A stretch of 6,325 bases of DNA, taken from Acidimicrobiia bacterium. GTDB lineage: Bacteria > Actinomycetota > Acidimicrobiia > Spongiisociales > UBA5794. Below, in pieces: positions 1-6,264 of the stretch. The notes under the pieces were generated by a model. The model ran no database searches, was not told the DNA's origin, and was given only the letters and a program-made list of their open reading frames with translations. Location of the stretch: assembly GCA_013001485.1 (NCBI GenBank), contig JABDMN010000065.1:1-6325 (forward strand), written 5' to 3'. Numbering within the stretch: the stretch's first letter is position 1; each line of letters starts with the position of its first letter. The position numbers were made by a program, and so were the translations under genes.

Positions 1-1794
1 GGTCTCGCCGGTGCCGGGGCCGCGGCCACCCTCGGCGAGCTCGGGTACAACGTCAAAGCATTCACGTACCACGACTCAGCTCGCCGGGCGCACTCGATCG
101 CCGCCCAGGGAGGAATCAACGGCGCCAAGAACTACCGCAACGACGGCGACTCGATCTTCCGGCTCTTCTACGACACCATCAAGGGCGGCGACTACCGGTC
201 GCGTGAGGCCAACGTCTATCGCCTCGCCCAGGTGTCCAACGAGATCATCGATCAATGCGCCGCCCAGGGCGTCCCCTTCGCCAGGGAGTACGGCGGCTTG
301 CTCGACAATCGGTCGTTTGGCGGGGCCCAGGTCTCGCGTACGTTCTACGCACGGGGGCAAACCGGCCAGCAGCTGCTGCTCGGCGCCTATCAGGCCCTGA
401 TGCGCCAGGTGAATGCCGGGTCCGTCGAGCTCCACACCCGCACCGAGATGCTCGACGTGGTCGTCAAAGATGGGCATGCAGCTGGAATCGTGGTTCGCGA
501 TCTGGTGACCGGCGAGATCGAGTCTCACTCGGCCCACGCCGTGCTCCTCGCCACCGGTGGCTACGCGAACGTGTTCTACCTGTCGACGATGGCCATGAAG
601 AGCAACGTCACCGCCGCCTGGCGCGCCCACCGCAAGGGTGCGACGTTCGCCAATCCGTCGTTCACCCAGATCCACCCCACCTGCATCCCTGCCAGCGACG
701 AGTTCCAATCGAAACTGACCTTGATGTCCGAGTCCTTGCGCAACGACGGCCGAATCTGGGTGCCGACGCAGGGGGAGGAAGCTCGGGCCGCTGGCGACAT
801 CCCCGAGGACGAGCGGGACTACTACCTGGAACGGATCTACCCCTCGTTCGGCAACCTGGCGCCGCGCGACGTCAGCTCGCGGGCCGCGATGCGGATGCTC
901 GACCAGGGCCTTGGGGTTGGACCACTCCACAACGGCGTCTACCTCGACTTCCGAGACGCCATCTCCCGACTCGGCAAGGACGTGATCGAGTCCCGGTACG
1001 GAAACCTGTTCGAGATGTACCAACGCATCACGGATGAGGACCCGTACAACCAGCCGATGCGCATCTACCCGGCACCTCACTACACGATGGGTGGGCTCTG
1101 GGTCGACTACAACCTGATGACCAACATTCCTGGTCTGTATGCCCTCGGTGAAGCGAACTTCTCCGATCATGGTGCCAACCGACTGGGAGCGTCGGCCTTG
1201 ATGCAGGGTTTGGCAGATGGCTACTTCGTCATCTCGTACACGGTCGCCGACTACCTCGCCGACTACCTCAACGTCTCCCCCGTGCCCACCGACGACCCGG
1301 TCTTCAAGCAAGCCGAGGGAGAGGCGAAGGACCGCATCTCGAGGTTCCTTTCGATCAAGGGCACCCGGACCGTCGACGACTTCCATCGTCAGCTCGGCAA
1401 GATCATGATCGAGAACTGCGGAATGGCCCGGTCTCGTGCCGGTCTCGAGCAGGCACTCTCGGACATTCCGGCTCTTGAAGAGGAGTACTACAAGGACGTC
1501 ACCGTCCTTGGCGACGATGCATCGGTCAACGAGACGCTCGAGAAGGCGAATCGCCTCGGCGACTTCTTCGAACTTGCCAGGTTGATGTGCCAGGACGCGC
1601 TCGACAGGGAGGAGTCCTGCGGCGCCCACTTCAGACTCGAGTACCAGACCGATGAGGGCGAGGCCGTGCGCAACGACGAGGACTGGGCGTTCGTTTCGGC
1701 GTGGCAGTGGCAAGGCAACAACGTGGACGCGATCAGGATCGACGAGGACCTCGTGTTCGAGAACGTCGAGTTGAAGACGAGGAGTTACAAGTAG
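1..1794 (+). CDS. sdhA: Succinate dehydrogenase flavoprotein subunit SdhA (5' end missing)
   Basis: This is the catalytic FAD subunit of succinate dehydrogenase (complex II). It oxidises succinate to fumarate and passes electrons to SdhB on the inner face of the membrane. The reading frame is open from base 1, so the start codon and roughly 40 residues are lost; 597 codons remain. The first residues (GLAGAGAA) are the tail of the Rossmann GxGxxG FAD-binding loop. In window numbering, His31 in [11 protein letters not shown] is the expected covalent FAD attachment site. His225 (IHPTCIP), Arg289 (APRDVSSRA, the family's catalytic arginine), His360 (PHYTMGG) and Arg394 (HGANRLG) match the dicarboxylate-binding residues. 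The C-terminal ESCGAHFR segment is also typical. All key residues are present, so the gene looks functional. It overlaps sdhB by one base, which suggests translational coupling. Fumarate reductase is a related alternative, but the actinobacterial-type SdhB partner favours succinate dehydrogenase. Confidence 0.96.
   Translation, partial: GLAGAGAAATLGELGYNVKAFTYHDSARRAHSIAAQGGINGAKNYRNDGDSIFRLFYDTIKGGDYRSREANVYRLAQVSNEIIDQCAAQGVPFAREYGGLLDNRSFGGAQVSRTFYARGQTGQQLLLGAYQALMRQVNAGSVELHTRTEMLDVVVKDGHAAGIVVRDLVTGEIESHSAHAVLLATGGYANVFYLSTMAMKSNVTAAWRAHRKGATFANPSFTQIHPTCIPASDEFQSKLTLMSESLRNDGRIWVPTQGEEARAAGDIPEDERDYYLERIYPSFGNLAPRDVSSRAAMRMLDQGLGVGPLHNGVYLDFRDAISRLGKDVIESRYGNLFEMYQRITDEDPYNQPMRIYPAPHYTMGGLWVDYNLMTNIPGLYALGEANFSDHGANRLGASALMQGLADGYFVISYTVADYLADYLNVSPVPTDDPVFKQAEGEAKDRISRFLSIKGTRTVDDFHRQLGKIMIENCGMARSRAGLEQALSDIPALEEEYYKDVTVLGDDASVNETLEKANRLGDFFELARLMCQDALDREESCGAHFRLEYQTDEGEAVRNDEDWAFVSAWQWQGNNVDAIRIDEDLVFENVELKTRSYK
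1780..1784 (+). promoter_or_regulatory. Ribosome binding site of sdhB
   Basis: AGGAG lies inside the 3' end of sdhA, 9 bases before the GTG at 1794. It decides the sdhB start: the frame is open further upstream into sdhA, and another in-frame GTG lies at 1800, but the spacing fits 1794 best and the resulting protein has the expected family length. Confidence 0.7.
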
Positions 1795-2555
1795 TGGATG
1801 TGACACTTCGCGTTTGGCGACAGGCGGGGCCGGACGCTCCCGGTGCGTTCAAGACGTACGAGGCCAAGGACATCTCCGAAGAGGCCTCATTCCTCGAGAT
1901 GCTCGACACCGTGAATGAGCGTCTGAACCTCGAGGGCGAGGAGCCGATCGTCTTCGAGCACGACTGTCGCGAGGGCATTTGCGGCTGCTGCGGTCTGATG
2001 ATCGATGGCCAGGCCCACGGACCTCAGCAAGGGACCGCCACATGCCAGCTCCACATGCGGAAGTTCAGCGACGGCGACACCATCGTGATCGAGCCGTGGC
2101 GAGCCACGGCGTTCCCGGTGATCAAGGACCTGATGGTCGACCGATCAGCATTCGATGAGATCGTCACCGCCGGCGGGTTCATCTCGGCCCCGACCGGGAC
2201 CGCGCCGGACGCCAACCTCATCCTCGTCCCCAAGGATGCCGCGGAATCCTCGATGGATGCTGCTGCTTGCATCGGGTGCGCGGCCTGCGTTGCCGCCTGT
2301 CCCAACGGGGCAGCGCAGTTGTTCACGTCAGCGAAGATCGCCCACCTCAGCTTGCTCCCCCAGGGACAACCCGAACGATGGAGCCGGGTAACGGCCATGG
2401 TCGACACCATGGAGGAGTATTTCGGCTCCTGCACGAACCATGGCGAATGTGAGTCGGCTTGCCCCAAGGGGATCTCACTGGACTACATCGCCATGATGAA
2501 TCGCGATTACGTTCGCGCCCAGTTCCACGACCGCCGCCACTCCGGTCAGGAGTAG
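1794..2555 (+). CDS. sdhB: Succinate dehydrogenase iron-sulfur subunit SdhB
   Basis: This 253-residue subunit carries electrons from the SdhA flavin through three iron-sulfur clusters to the quinone site, and it sits between SdhA and the membrane anchor. An N-terminal plant-type ferredoxin domain holds the [2Fe-2S] cluster (Cys58, Cys63, Cys66, Cys84; [11 protein letters not shown]). A C-terminal domain carries [14 protein letters not shown] (159-172) and [15 protein letters not shown] (213-227). By analogy with E. coli SdhB, Cys159/162/165/223 bind [4Fe-4S] and Cys169/213/219 bind [3Fe-4S]. The length and the [23 protein letters not shown] and HLSLLP segments resemble, from memory, the mycobacterial Sdh1 iron-sulfur subunit. 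The GTG start overlaps the sdhA stop by one base. One oddity is that Cys65 fills the [2Fe-2S] loop position that is usually Ser or Thr. The gene ends 15 bases before a hairpin terminator. Confidence 0.97.
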   Translation: MDVTLRVWRQAGPDAPGAFKTYEAKDISEEASFLEMLDTVNERLNLEGEEPIVFEHDCREGICGCCGLMIDGQAHGPQQGTATCQLHMRKFSDGDTIVIEPWRATAFPVIKDLMVDRSAFDEIVTAGGFISAPTGTAPDANLILVPKDAAESSMDAAACIGCAACVAACPNGAAQLFTSAKIAHLSLLPQGQPERWSRVTAMVDTMEEYFGSCTNHGECESACPKGISLDYIAMMNRDYVRAQFHDRRHSGQE

Positions 2556-2570
2556 GCCGGTATCCATGAA

Positions 2571-2596
2571 GAAGGACGGCCCGTAGGCCGTCCTTC
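2571..2596. terminator. Hairpin terminator between sdhB and the convergent SCP2 gene
   Basis: A perfect 11-bp stem (GAAGGACGGCC paired with GGCCGTCCTTC) closes a CGTA tetraloop. It sits in the 63-bp gap between two convergent genes, so it can serve both strands. Neither side has a T-tract. Such hairpins are common in GC-rich actinobacteria but make factor-independent termination less certain. Confidence 0.75.
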
Positions 2597-2618
2597 GAAA
2601 GTCGGTTCTGGACCGGTA

Positions 2619-3002
2619 CTAGAACTCGGTATCCATCGCCGAAACGGCAGATGCGAACTCGTTGATCACGGCCTGGTGCATCATCAGCTTGGCCATGTTG
2701 CCCGAGACTTTCAGCTTGCCCTGCATGAAAGCCATCTGGGTGTTGAGGTCTCCCTTGGAGACGGCAACCGCGGTCTCGTAGTCGTTGGTCACCGTGACGT
2801 CGGCACCGTCGAGCTCACCGGGAGCCATCTCGGCGGCTCCGCCACCGATGTTCAGGTAGTAGGCGACGTCGTCGCCGCCAGTCTCGGTCACCTGGAACTG
2901 CAGCCCCAGCTCGACATTGGCGATGGCCCCCGAGAACCCGGCGTGACCGTTCAATGCCGCGCCGGCTTCAGAGATCCACTCTTCGGTTAGGAACTTGCTC
3001 AC
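2619..3002 (-). CDS. Small SCP2-domain (sterol carrier-like) protein
   Basis: This 127-residue protein consists of essentially one SCP2 fold, a hydrophobic pocket that binds sterols, fatty acids or other lipids. The most recognisable part is the C-terminal signature MQGKLKVSGNMAKLM (residues 93-107) before the final helix. Ahead of it come strands typical of the family (LGLQFQVTE; VAYYLNIGGG; GADVTVTNDYETAVAVSKGD). It has no signal peptide or membrane segment, so it is probably cytoplasmic. The start is taken as the GTG at 3002 because GAAAGG lies 6 bases upstream and the fold begins directly after it. The frame is open to an ATG at 3140, but the extra N-terminus is arginine-rich and would cross the divergent promoter region. 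The ligand and partner are unknown; such stand-alone domains often occur near lipid metabolism genes in actinobacteria. It is transcribed toward sdhB and shares the hairpin at 2571-2596. Confidence 0.85.
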   Translation of the reverse strand: MSKFLTEEWISEAGAALNGHAGFSGAIANVELGLQFQVTETGGDDVAYYLNIGGGAAEMAPGELDGADVTVTNDYETAVAVSKGDLNTQMAFMQGKLKVSGNMAKLMMHQAVINEFASAVSAMDTEF

Positions 3003-3008
3003 AAGCAA

Positions 3009-3014
3009 CCTTTC
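3009..3014 (-). promoter_or_regulatory. Ribosome binding site of the SCP2 gene
   Basis: GAAAGG on the minus strand lies 6 bases before the GTG at 3002. It supports that start over the upstream ATG at 3140. Confidence 0.55.
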
Positions 3015-3031
3015 GTGTCGTTCGGCGGCCC

Positions 3032-3037
3032 ATTGTA
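3032..3037 (-). promoter_or_regulatory. Probable -10 box for the SCP2 gene
   Basis: TACAAT on the minus strand matches the TATAAT consensus at five of six positions. It would place the transcript start about 24 bases before the GTG, leaving room for the ribosome binding site. No good -35 box is seen at 16-19 bases. A short GC dyad (CCGGG, 6-base loop, CCCGG; 3038-3053) lies immediately upstream. Confidence 0.4.
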
Positions 3038-3061
3038 CCGGGCGGAAACCCGGCACCCGAC

Positions 3062-3091
3062 CTGAAAGCAGGCACCATCGGGCTCTAGAGT
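3062..3091 (+). promoter_or_regulatory. Possible promoter of the membrane-protein gene
   Basis: CTGAAA (3062-3067, four of six -35 matches) and TAGAGT (3086-3091, a TAnnnT -10) are 18 bases apart. A transcript would begin near 3098, about 20 bases before the ATG. The match is moderate, and chance matches are expected at this level. Confidence 0.3.
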
Positions 3092-3118
3092 GGTGGCCCG
3101 TCGACGACCGGTGAGGCG

Positions 3119-3997
3119 ATGCGAAAGAATTTCGGAGCAACGATCGGTGCCTTTGGCGCCATCTTGATGATCGTGTCGATCGTGTTCGAGTACGCCCGTG
3201 CGGTCCCCTCGTACCGATTCATCGTCGAACCGTGGTCGATGCGTGGATTCGAGATGGTCCACGGATGGGTCGCACTCGCCATCGGGGTAGGTCTCCTGGT
3301 CGCAACGCTCCTTGCCGCCCCCGAGAGCGCCGCTTCGCCCTCCCGGGCTCCCTGGATCACCGTGGCCATCGCCGCGATTGGTGCCGTCCTGGGACTGGCC
3401 TTCATCCGCGAGTCGTACAGCGTGGATTTCGACGGAGGCGCCGGCCTCGTCATCGCTCTGATCCTCGGGATCGGGATCACCGCGGTCACCTCGGCCCTGC
3501 TGAAGGACCGGTCCCGGTTGATGAGTTCTCAGCTCGTCTCGTTCGGCATGTTCCTGGTCATCGGGGCGATCCTGGCGTTTCTGATCTTCCCGGTTCTCGG
3601 CGAGGTAACGATCACGGGCGGGTTGTGGATCACGATCCTCGTCGCACTGATCGCCGCTGTGTCGCTCATCGTGCGACCGGTCGCTCTCGGGCCGTATCGG
3701 ATGTTGATCAACTCGTCGGTTCTGGCTGCGATGGCTCACATTCTCTCGGCTGGCGCCATACGCTCGACTCTCTTCGGCGAGCAGCTCGAGACCCTGGGCG
3801 TTTCCGGCCAGTACAAGGACCTCCAGGTCACCTCTGGATGGATGTTGGGCGTGGCCGGCGCAGTTCTTGTTTTTGTCGGTGCCGTGTCTCTGTGGGCCAA
3901 GCGCCGCGATCAGATCAAGACCCGGGAGCGGGCCGAGAAGCAGCGCGAGGCCGCCCAGAAGTCGGCGGCTGAAATCAGCGCCGCTCAAGCCTCCTGA
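3119..3997 (+). CDS. Predicted 8-helix integral membrane protein, function unknown
   Basis: I do not recognise the family of this 292-residue protein. Hydrophobic segments lie at about residues 5-23, 47-66, 78-96, 108-128, 138-160, 167-188, 197-214 (weaker) and 239-259, giving about eight membrane helices. The N-terminus (MRKN) and the tail are positively charged, so both probably face the cytoplasm. Residues 260-292 form a charged, Lys/Arg/Glu/Ala-rich tail likely to be one long helix. The loop between helices 1 and 2 holds YRFIVEPWSMRGFEMVHGW, and the loop between helices 7 and 8 is polar (FGEQLETLGVSGQYKDL). No transporter or enzyme motif is visible. The ATG at 3119 is the only start after the in-frame stop at 3086-3088; GAGG lies only 2 bases before it, a weak spacing. 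The gene stands alone, diverging from the SCP2 gene and ending 4 bases from convergent mdh. Confidence 0.85.
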   Translation: MRKNFGATIGAFGAILMIVSIVFEYARAVPSYRFIVEPWSMRGFEMVHGWVALAIGVGLLVATLLAAPESAASPSRAPWITVAIAAIGAVLGLAFIRESYSVDFDGGAGLVIALILGIGITAVTSALLKDRSRLMSSQLVSFGMFLVIGAILAFLIFPVLGEVTITGGLWITILVALIAAVSLIVRPVALGPYRMLINSSVLAAMAHILSAGAIRSTLFGEQLETLGVSGQYKDLQVTSGWMLGVAGAVLVFVGAVSLWAKRRDQIKTRERAEKQREAAQKSAAEISAAQAS

Positions 3998-4001
3998 GGC
4001 G

Positions 4002-4937
4002 TTAGAGCTCGATCTGACGAAGGTCTTCGACCTTCTCCTTGACTGCGGTGGCCGCGCCACCGAGCGCTTCCAGCTCATCCTCAGTGAGGTCAAGCTCTAC
4101 GACCGAACGGACTCCCGCGGAGCCCAGCTCTCCCATCACTCCGAGGTAGACACCGGAGATGCCGTACTCGCCATCGACCCAGGCGCACACCGGCATCTGC
4201 TCGCCGGAGTCCTCGACGACGGCTATCGCCATCGCAGCGGCCGCTGCAGACGGGGCGTAATAGGCCGAACCCGTCTTGAGAAGCCCAACAATCTCGGCAC
4301 CACCTTTGCGGGTGCGGTCGACGAGCTCGTCGATCGTCGCTGCGTCGAGCACCTCCGACAACAGCTGCTCCCCCACCCGACACTGCGACGGCACCGGCAC
4401 CATCGTGTCGCCATGGCTTCCCAGTGTCACGGCGCTGACCGATTGGATGTCCGCGCCCGTGGCCTCGGAGATGAAGTGGGCGAAACGTGAGCTGTCGAGG
4501 ATGCCTGCCTGTCCCAACACTCGCTGGCGAGGGAAGCCGCTCACCTCGGCGGCGAGGGTCGTCATCTGGTCGAGAGGGTTCGTCACCACAATGAGGACCG
4601 CGTCGGGTGAATGCTCGACAATCGCCTCGGTCACCTGCTTGACGATGCCGGCGTTGACTTCGAGGAGATCCATTCGGCTCATCCCGGGCTTGCGGGGAAG
4701 GCCGGCGGTGATCACGACGACGTCCGAGCCAGCGGTGTCTGCGTAATCGTTGGTTCCGGTGATCTTGGTGCGATGACCGACGACGGGCCGACTCTGGTTC
4801 ATGTCGAGGGCGAGACCCTGCGGCAGGCCCTCCACGATGTCGGTCATGACGACCTCGTCGACCACATCGGCTTCGGCGATGCGCTGGGCGGTGGTGGAGC
4901 CGTACTTGCCGGCGCCGACGACGGTGACCTTGCTCAT
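4002..4937 (-). CDS. mdh: Malate dehydrogenase, LDH-like type
   Basis: This cytoplasmic TCA-cycle enzyme interconverts malate and oxaloacetate with NAD. It is 311 residues, normal for the LDH-like malate dehydrogenases. The Rossmann loop GAGKYG is at residues 8-13, and Asp33 (MTDI) at the end of the second strand indicates NAD rather than NADP. Arg82 in GLPRKPGMSR marks it as malate rather than lactate dehydrogenase, which has Gln there; Arg88 and Asn120 (VTNPLD) complete substrate binding. Asp148 and Arg151 (LDSSRF) and His175 (GSHGDTMVP) form the catalytic relay. The ATG at 4937 is chosen because GAGGGAG precedes it and the Rossmann fold begins at residue 3. The frame runs on to 5048, but that extension has no family character and would swallow the promoter region. 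It diverges from the lipoprotein gene and converges on the membrane-protein gene with a 4-base gap. Confidence 0.96.
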   Translation of the reverse strand: MSKVTVVGAGKYGSTTAQRIAEADVVDEVVMTDIVEGLPQGLALDMNQSRPVVGHRTKITGTNDYADTAGSDVVVITAGLPRKPGMSRMDLLEVNAGIVKQVTEAIVEHSPDAVLIVVTNPLDQMTTLAAEVSGFPRQRVLGQAGILDSSRFAHFISEATGADIQSVSAVTLGSHGDTMVPVPSQCRVGEQLLSEVLDAATIDELVDRTRKGGAEIVGLLKTGSAYYAPSAAAAAMAIAVVEDSGEQMPVCAWVDGEYGISGVYLGVMGELGSAGVRSVVELDLTEDELEALGGAATAVKEKVEDLRQIEL

Positions 4938-4941
4938 GGTT

Positions 4942-4948
4942 CTCCCTC
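4942..4948 (-). promoter_or_regulatory. Ribosome binding site of mdh
   Basis: GAGGGAG on the minus strand ends 4 bases before the ATG at 4937; its GAGGG core is 6 bases away. This is a strong site and settles the mdh start. Confidence 0.7.
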
Positions 4949-4969
4949 GAGTGGCTGGTTCTCGTCCGC

Positions 4970-4975
4970 AGGCTA
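4970..4975 (-). promoter_or_regulatory. Possible -10 box for mdh
   Basis: TAGCCT on the minus strand fits the loose actinobacterial TAnnnT -10 pattern and would give a leader of about 25-30 bases. The hexamer 17 bases upstream (CTGTCG) is a poor -35. This is a weak call. Confidence 0.25.
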
Positions 4976-5014
4976 GAACAGCGTCGACCTGCCGACAGGG
5001 GCCGAAGTCCTCTC

Positions 5015-5036
5015 GGTCGATGGTGCTCCATCGACC
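5015..5036. promoter_or_regulatory. Perfect 22-bp dyad, operator-like, between mdh and the lipoprotein gene
   Basis: GGTCGATGG, spacer TGCT, then CCATCGACC form a 9-4-9 inverted repeat without mismatch. It lies 18 bases before the lipoprotein GTG and about 40 bases upstream of the proposed mdh -10. Its size and its place in a divergent promoter region suit a dimeric repressor or activator site. A transcribed hairpin or a terminator remnant is possible, but there is no T-tract and no gene ending nearby. The binding protein is unknown. Confidence 0.5.
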
Positions 5037-5043
5037 CCCTGCT

Positions 5044-5049
5044 AACAAT
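5044..5049 (+). promoter_or_regulatory. Possible -10 box of a leaderless lipoprotein transcript
   Basis: AACAAT matches TATAAT at four positions and is followed after 5 bases by the GTG at 5055. A transcript would then begin at or near the start codon. No Shine-Dalgarno sequence is seen before the GTG, which fits leaderless translation, a common mode in actinobacteria. The -35 region would overlap the 22-bp dyad. Confidence 0.3.
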
Positions 5050-5054
5050 GCAGC

Positions 5055-6155
5055 GTGACCCGCCGCCTCTTCTGTCTTCTCACAGCCGTTGCCTTGGCTA
5101 CCGGCGCCTGTGCACTCCAGGAACCGGCGAGCCTCGACGACCCGGAGTTGCTCGACCGCGTCGGTGTGGACACCCCATCCGACATCACGTGGACCCGAAC
5201 CATCGAAGGTGTCGAAGTCGCAGGCACCACGGCAAGTGCCGACCCGCGGGAACTATCGATCCTGGCCTCGGCATTGCGGGAAGTCCCAGATGCATTGCTC
5301 GAGGCCGCCGACGTGCGCACGATCTATCGCATCGACGACGCCGACGAAGAGGACCTCGAGCCGACCACGCTGGCATTTGCACGGGGGCCGGACCTCTATC
5401 TCCTCGATCTCACGTTCGATGGTGTCCAGGGGGACGGGATCGGGCCAATGGAGATGGCGCGGGTGTTGACGCACGAGCTGGCTCATGTCGCTCAGTTCCA
5501 GAAGCTCACGTCTGACGACGCCGGGTTGATCCTGGCGTCGACTACCGATGTCGATCCATTGCAACTGGCCGTGTCCACCCGAGACTTCGCGGCATCGGTT
5601 GGCTGGCGCGACGGCGGCACCGACCCTCGCCGACCTTCTTGGGTGCTCGCCGACCAACGCGGAACCACGGCATACGGCGCCACCGAACCCGAAGAGGACC
5701 TGGCCGAAGCCGTGTCGATGGTGTCCATAGGCCGGGCGGGCCAGATTTCTGACGATCGGGTGGCGTGGGTCGAAGGTTGGCTGGACCTCGATGCCGACCA
5801 GGTCGCAACCGGCAAACCGTACGTTCCCGCAGCTGCCATACCCACCACGAGCGAGACCGACCTGTACGACGCGCAGCGAGTCGCCGGGTTCGCAGCGCGG
5901 AATCCGGAGCCCCTCTATTTCGTCGCCCTCGACGCCGACTTCGCTGCCACCGAGACCGAGATCGCAGCGGAGCTGGCCCTCCGTGGCGTCGCCGGGAGAT
6001 TCGAGCCGATCGAGGCCACCACGGTGCCCAGAGTCGGCGGACGCTTCGCCCGCCCCGACGGAGTCTCCTATTGGGTCGAGATCTGGGACTTTCGCGGCTC
6101 GTCGATAGTCGGAGCCCCGAACGGCCTGGTGATCACGTATGTCGTCCTTTGGTAG
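5055..6155 (+). CDS. Putative secreted lipoprotein zinc metallopeptidase (HELAH)
   Basis: This 366-residue protein is predicted to be exported and lipid-anchored. The N-terminus has an Arg pair, a hydrophobic core and a lipobox-like TGA-Cys ending at Cys19. The position-3 Thr is not the usual Leu, so anchoring is likely but not certain. The catalytic zinc motif HELAH is at residues 140-144 (VLTHELAHVAQF), with His140 and His144 as ligands and Glu141 as general base. About 70 residues on, ATEPEEDLAEAV (209-220) resembles the ED(F/L)AE segment that supplies the third, glutamate ligand in gluzincin-like peptidases of the anthrax lethal factor-like kind. Residues from about 245 onward form a further region (YFVALDADF; YWVEIWDF) that I cannot assign. 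The GTG at 5055 is the only start after the in-frame stop at 5043-5045. Substrate is unknown. It diverges from mdh and is followed by a hairpin that includes its own stop codon. Confidence 0.82.
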   Translation: MTRRLFCLLTAVALATGACALQEPASLDDPELLDRVGVDTPSDITWTRTIEGVEVAGTTASADPRELSILASALREVPDALLEAADVRTIYRIDDADEEDLEPTTLAFARGPDLYLLDLTFDGVQGDGIGPMEMARVLTHELAHVAQFQKLTSDDAGLILASTTDVDPLQLAVSTRDFAASVGWRDGGTDPRRPSWVLADQRGTTAYGATEPEEDLAEAVSMVSIGRAGQISDDRVAWVEGWLDLDADQVATGKPYVPAAAIPTTSETDLYDAQRVAGFAARNPEPLYFVALDADFAATETEIAAELALRGVAGRFEPIEATTVPRVGGRFARPDGVSYWVEIWDFRGSSIVGAPNGLVITYVVLW

Positions 6156-6177
6156 TGAGCTGCTCACTACCAAAGGA
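6145..6177 (+). terminator. 16-bp inverted repeat spanning the lipoprotein gene stop codon
   Basis: TCCTTTGGTAGTGAGC (6145-6160) and its exact complement (6162-6177) are separated by one base. Folded, this gives a stem of about 15 bp with a CTG loop. The TAG stop (6153-6155) and the last codons lie in the left arm. Its position at the gene end suggests a terminator or an mRNA 3'-end stabiliser. No T-tract follows. Confidence 0.65.
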
Positions 6178-6205
6178 GTCGCCGGTCGCCAGTCGCCAGT
6201 CGCCG
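6178..6205 (+). repeat. Four tandem copies of a 7-bp unit, GTCGCC(G/A)
   Basis: The copies are GTCGCCG, GTCGCCA, GTCGCCA and GTCGCCG, directly abutting the terminator hairpin. The array is noncoding as far as can be seen. Slippage during replication is a simple origin, and the copy number may vary among strains. Confidence 0.75.
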
Positions 6206-6232
6206 GCAAATCGATGACCGTGGCTGGTTGCT

Positions 6233-6256
6233 GGCCGGTAGCTGGCGGCCGGTAGC
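6233..6256 (+). repeat. Direct repeat GGCCGGTAGC, two copies
   Basis: The 10-mer occurs at 6233-6242 and 6247-6256, separated by TGGC. GCTGG also recurs three times in 6223-6245. The stretch is imperfectly complementary to the 7-bp array: CTGGCG at 6242-6247 pairs with CGCCAG at 6187-6192 or 6194-6199. The spacer therefore looks like a small degenerate repeat unit. Confidence 0.55.
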
Positions 6257-6264
6257 CTCCTCCT

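Noticed and set aside
76..1806. 576-codon open frame on the minus strand across sdhA
   Set aside because: It is an exact antisense shadow of a well-identified gene. GC-rich codon use removes stops from this frame, and the translation has no recognisable domain.
2558..2636. Direct repeat CGGTATCCAT at 2558-2567 and 2627-2636
   Set aside because: Only 10 bases, with one copy inside the SCP2 coding sequence; chance or a trivial local duplication is sufficient.
3083..3090. CTCTAGAG palindrome before the membrane-protein gene
   Set aside because: An 8-bp palindrome is too short to call an operator without conservation data; it overlaps the possible -10 box.
3003..3140. Upstream start (ATG 3140) for the SCP2 gene
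   Set aside because: The extra 46 residues are arginine-rich, not SCP2-like, and would overlap the divergent gene's start; the GTG at 3002 has its own ribosome binding site.
2999..4093. 364-codon minus-strand frame covering the membrane-protein gene
   Set aside because: The translation is rich in Arg, Asp, Gln and His, as expected of an antisense shadow, while the plus strand gives clean membrane helices.
4938..5048. Upstream start (ATG 5048) for mdh
   Set aside because: It would add 37 residues with no family counterpart before a canonical Rossmann start, and it covers the palindrome and promoter region.
5253..6209. 318-codon minus-strand frame opposite the lipoprotein gene
   Set aside because: The plus strand carries a signal peptide and a HELAH motif; the minus-strand product has no domain character and its start would lie in the repeat spacer.
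6178..6257. CRISPR-like repeat cluster
   Set aside because: The units are 7 bp in direct tandem without spacers, so this is a microsatellite-like array and not a CRISPR.
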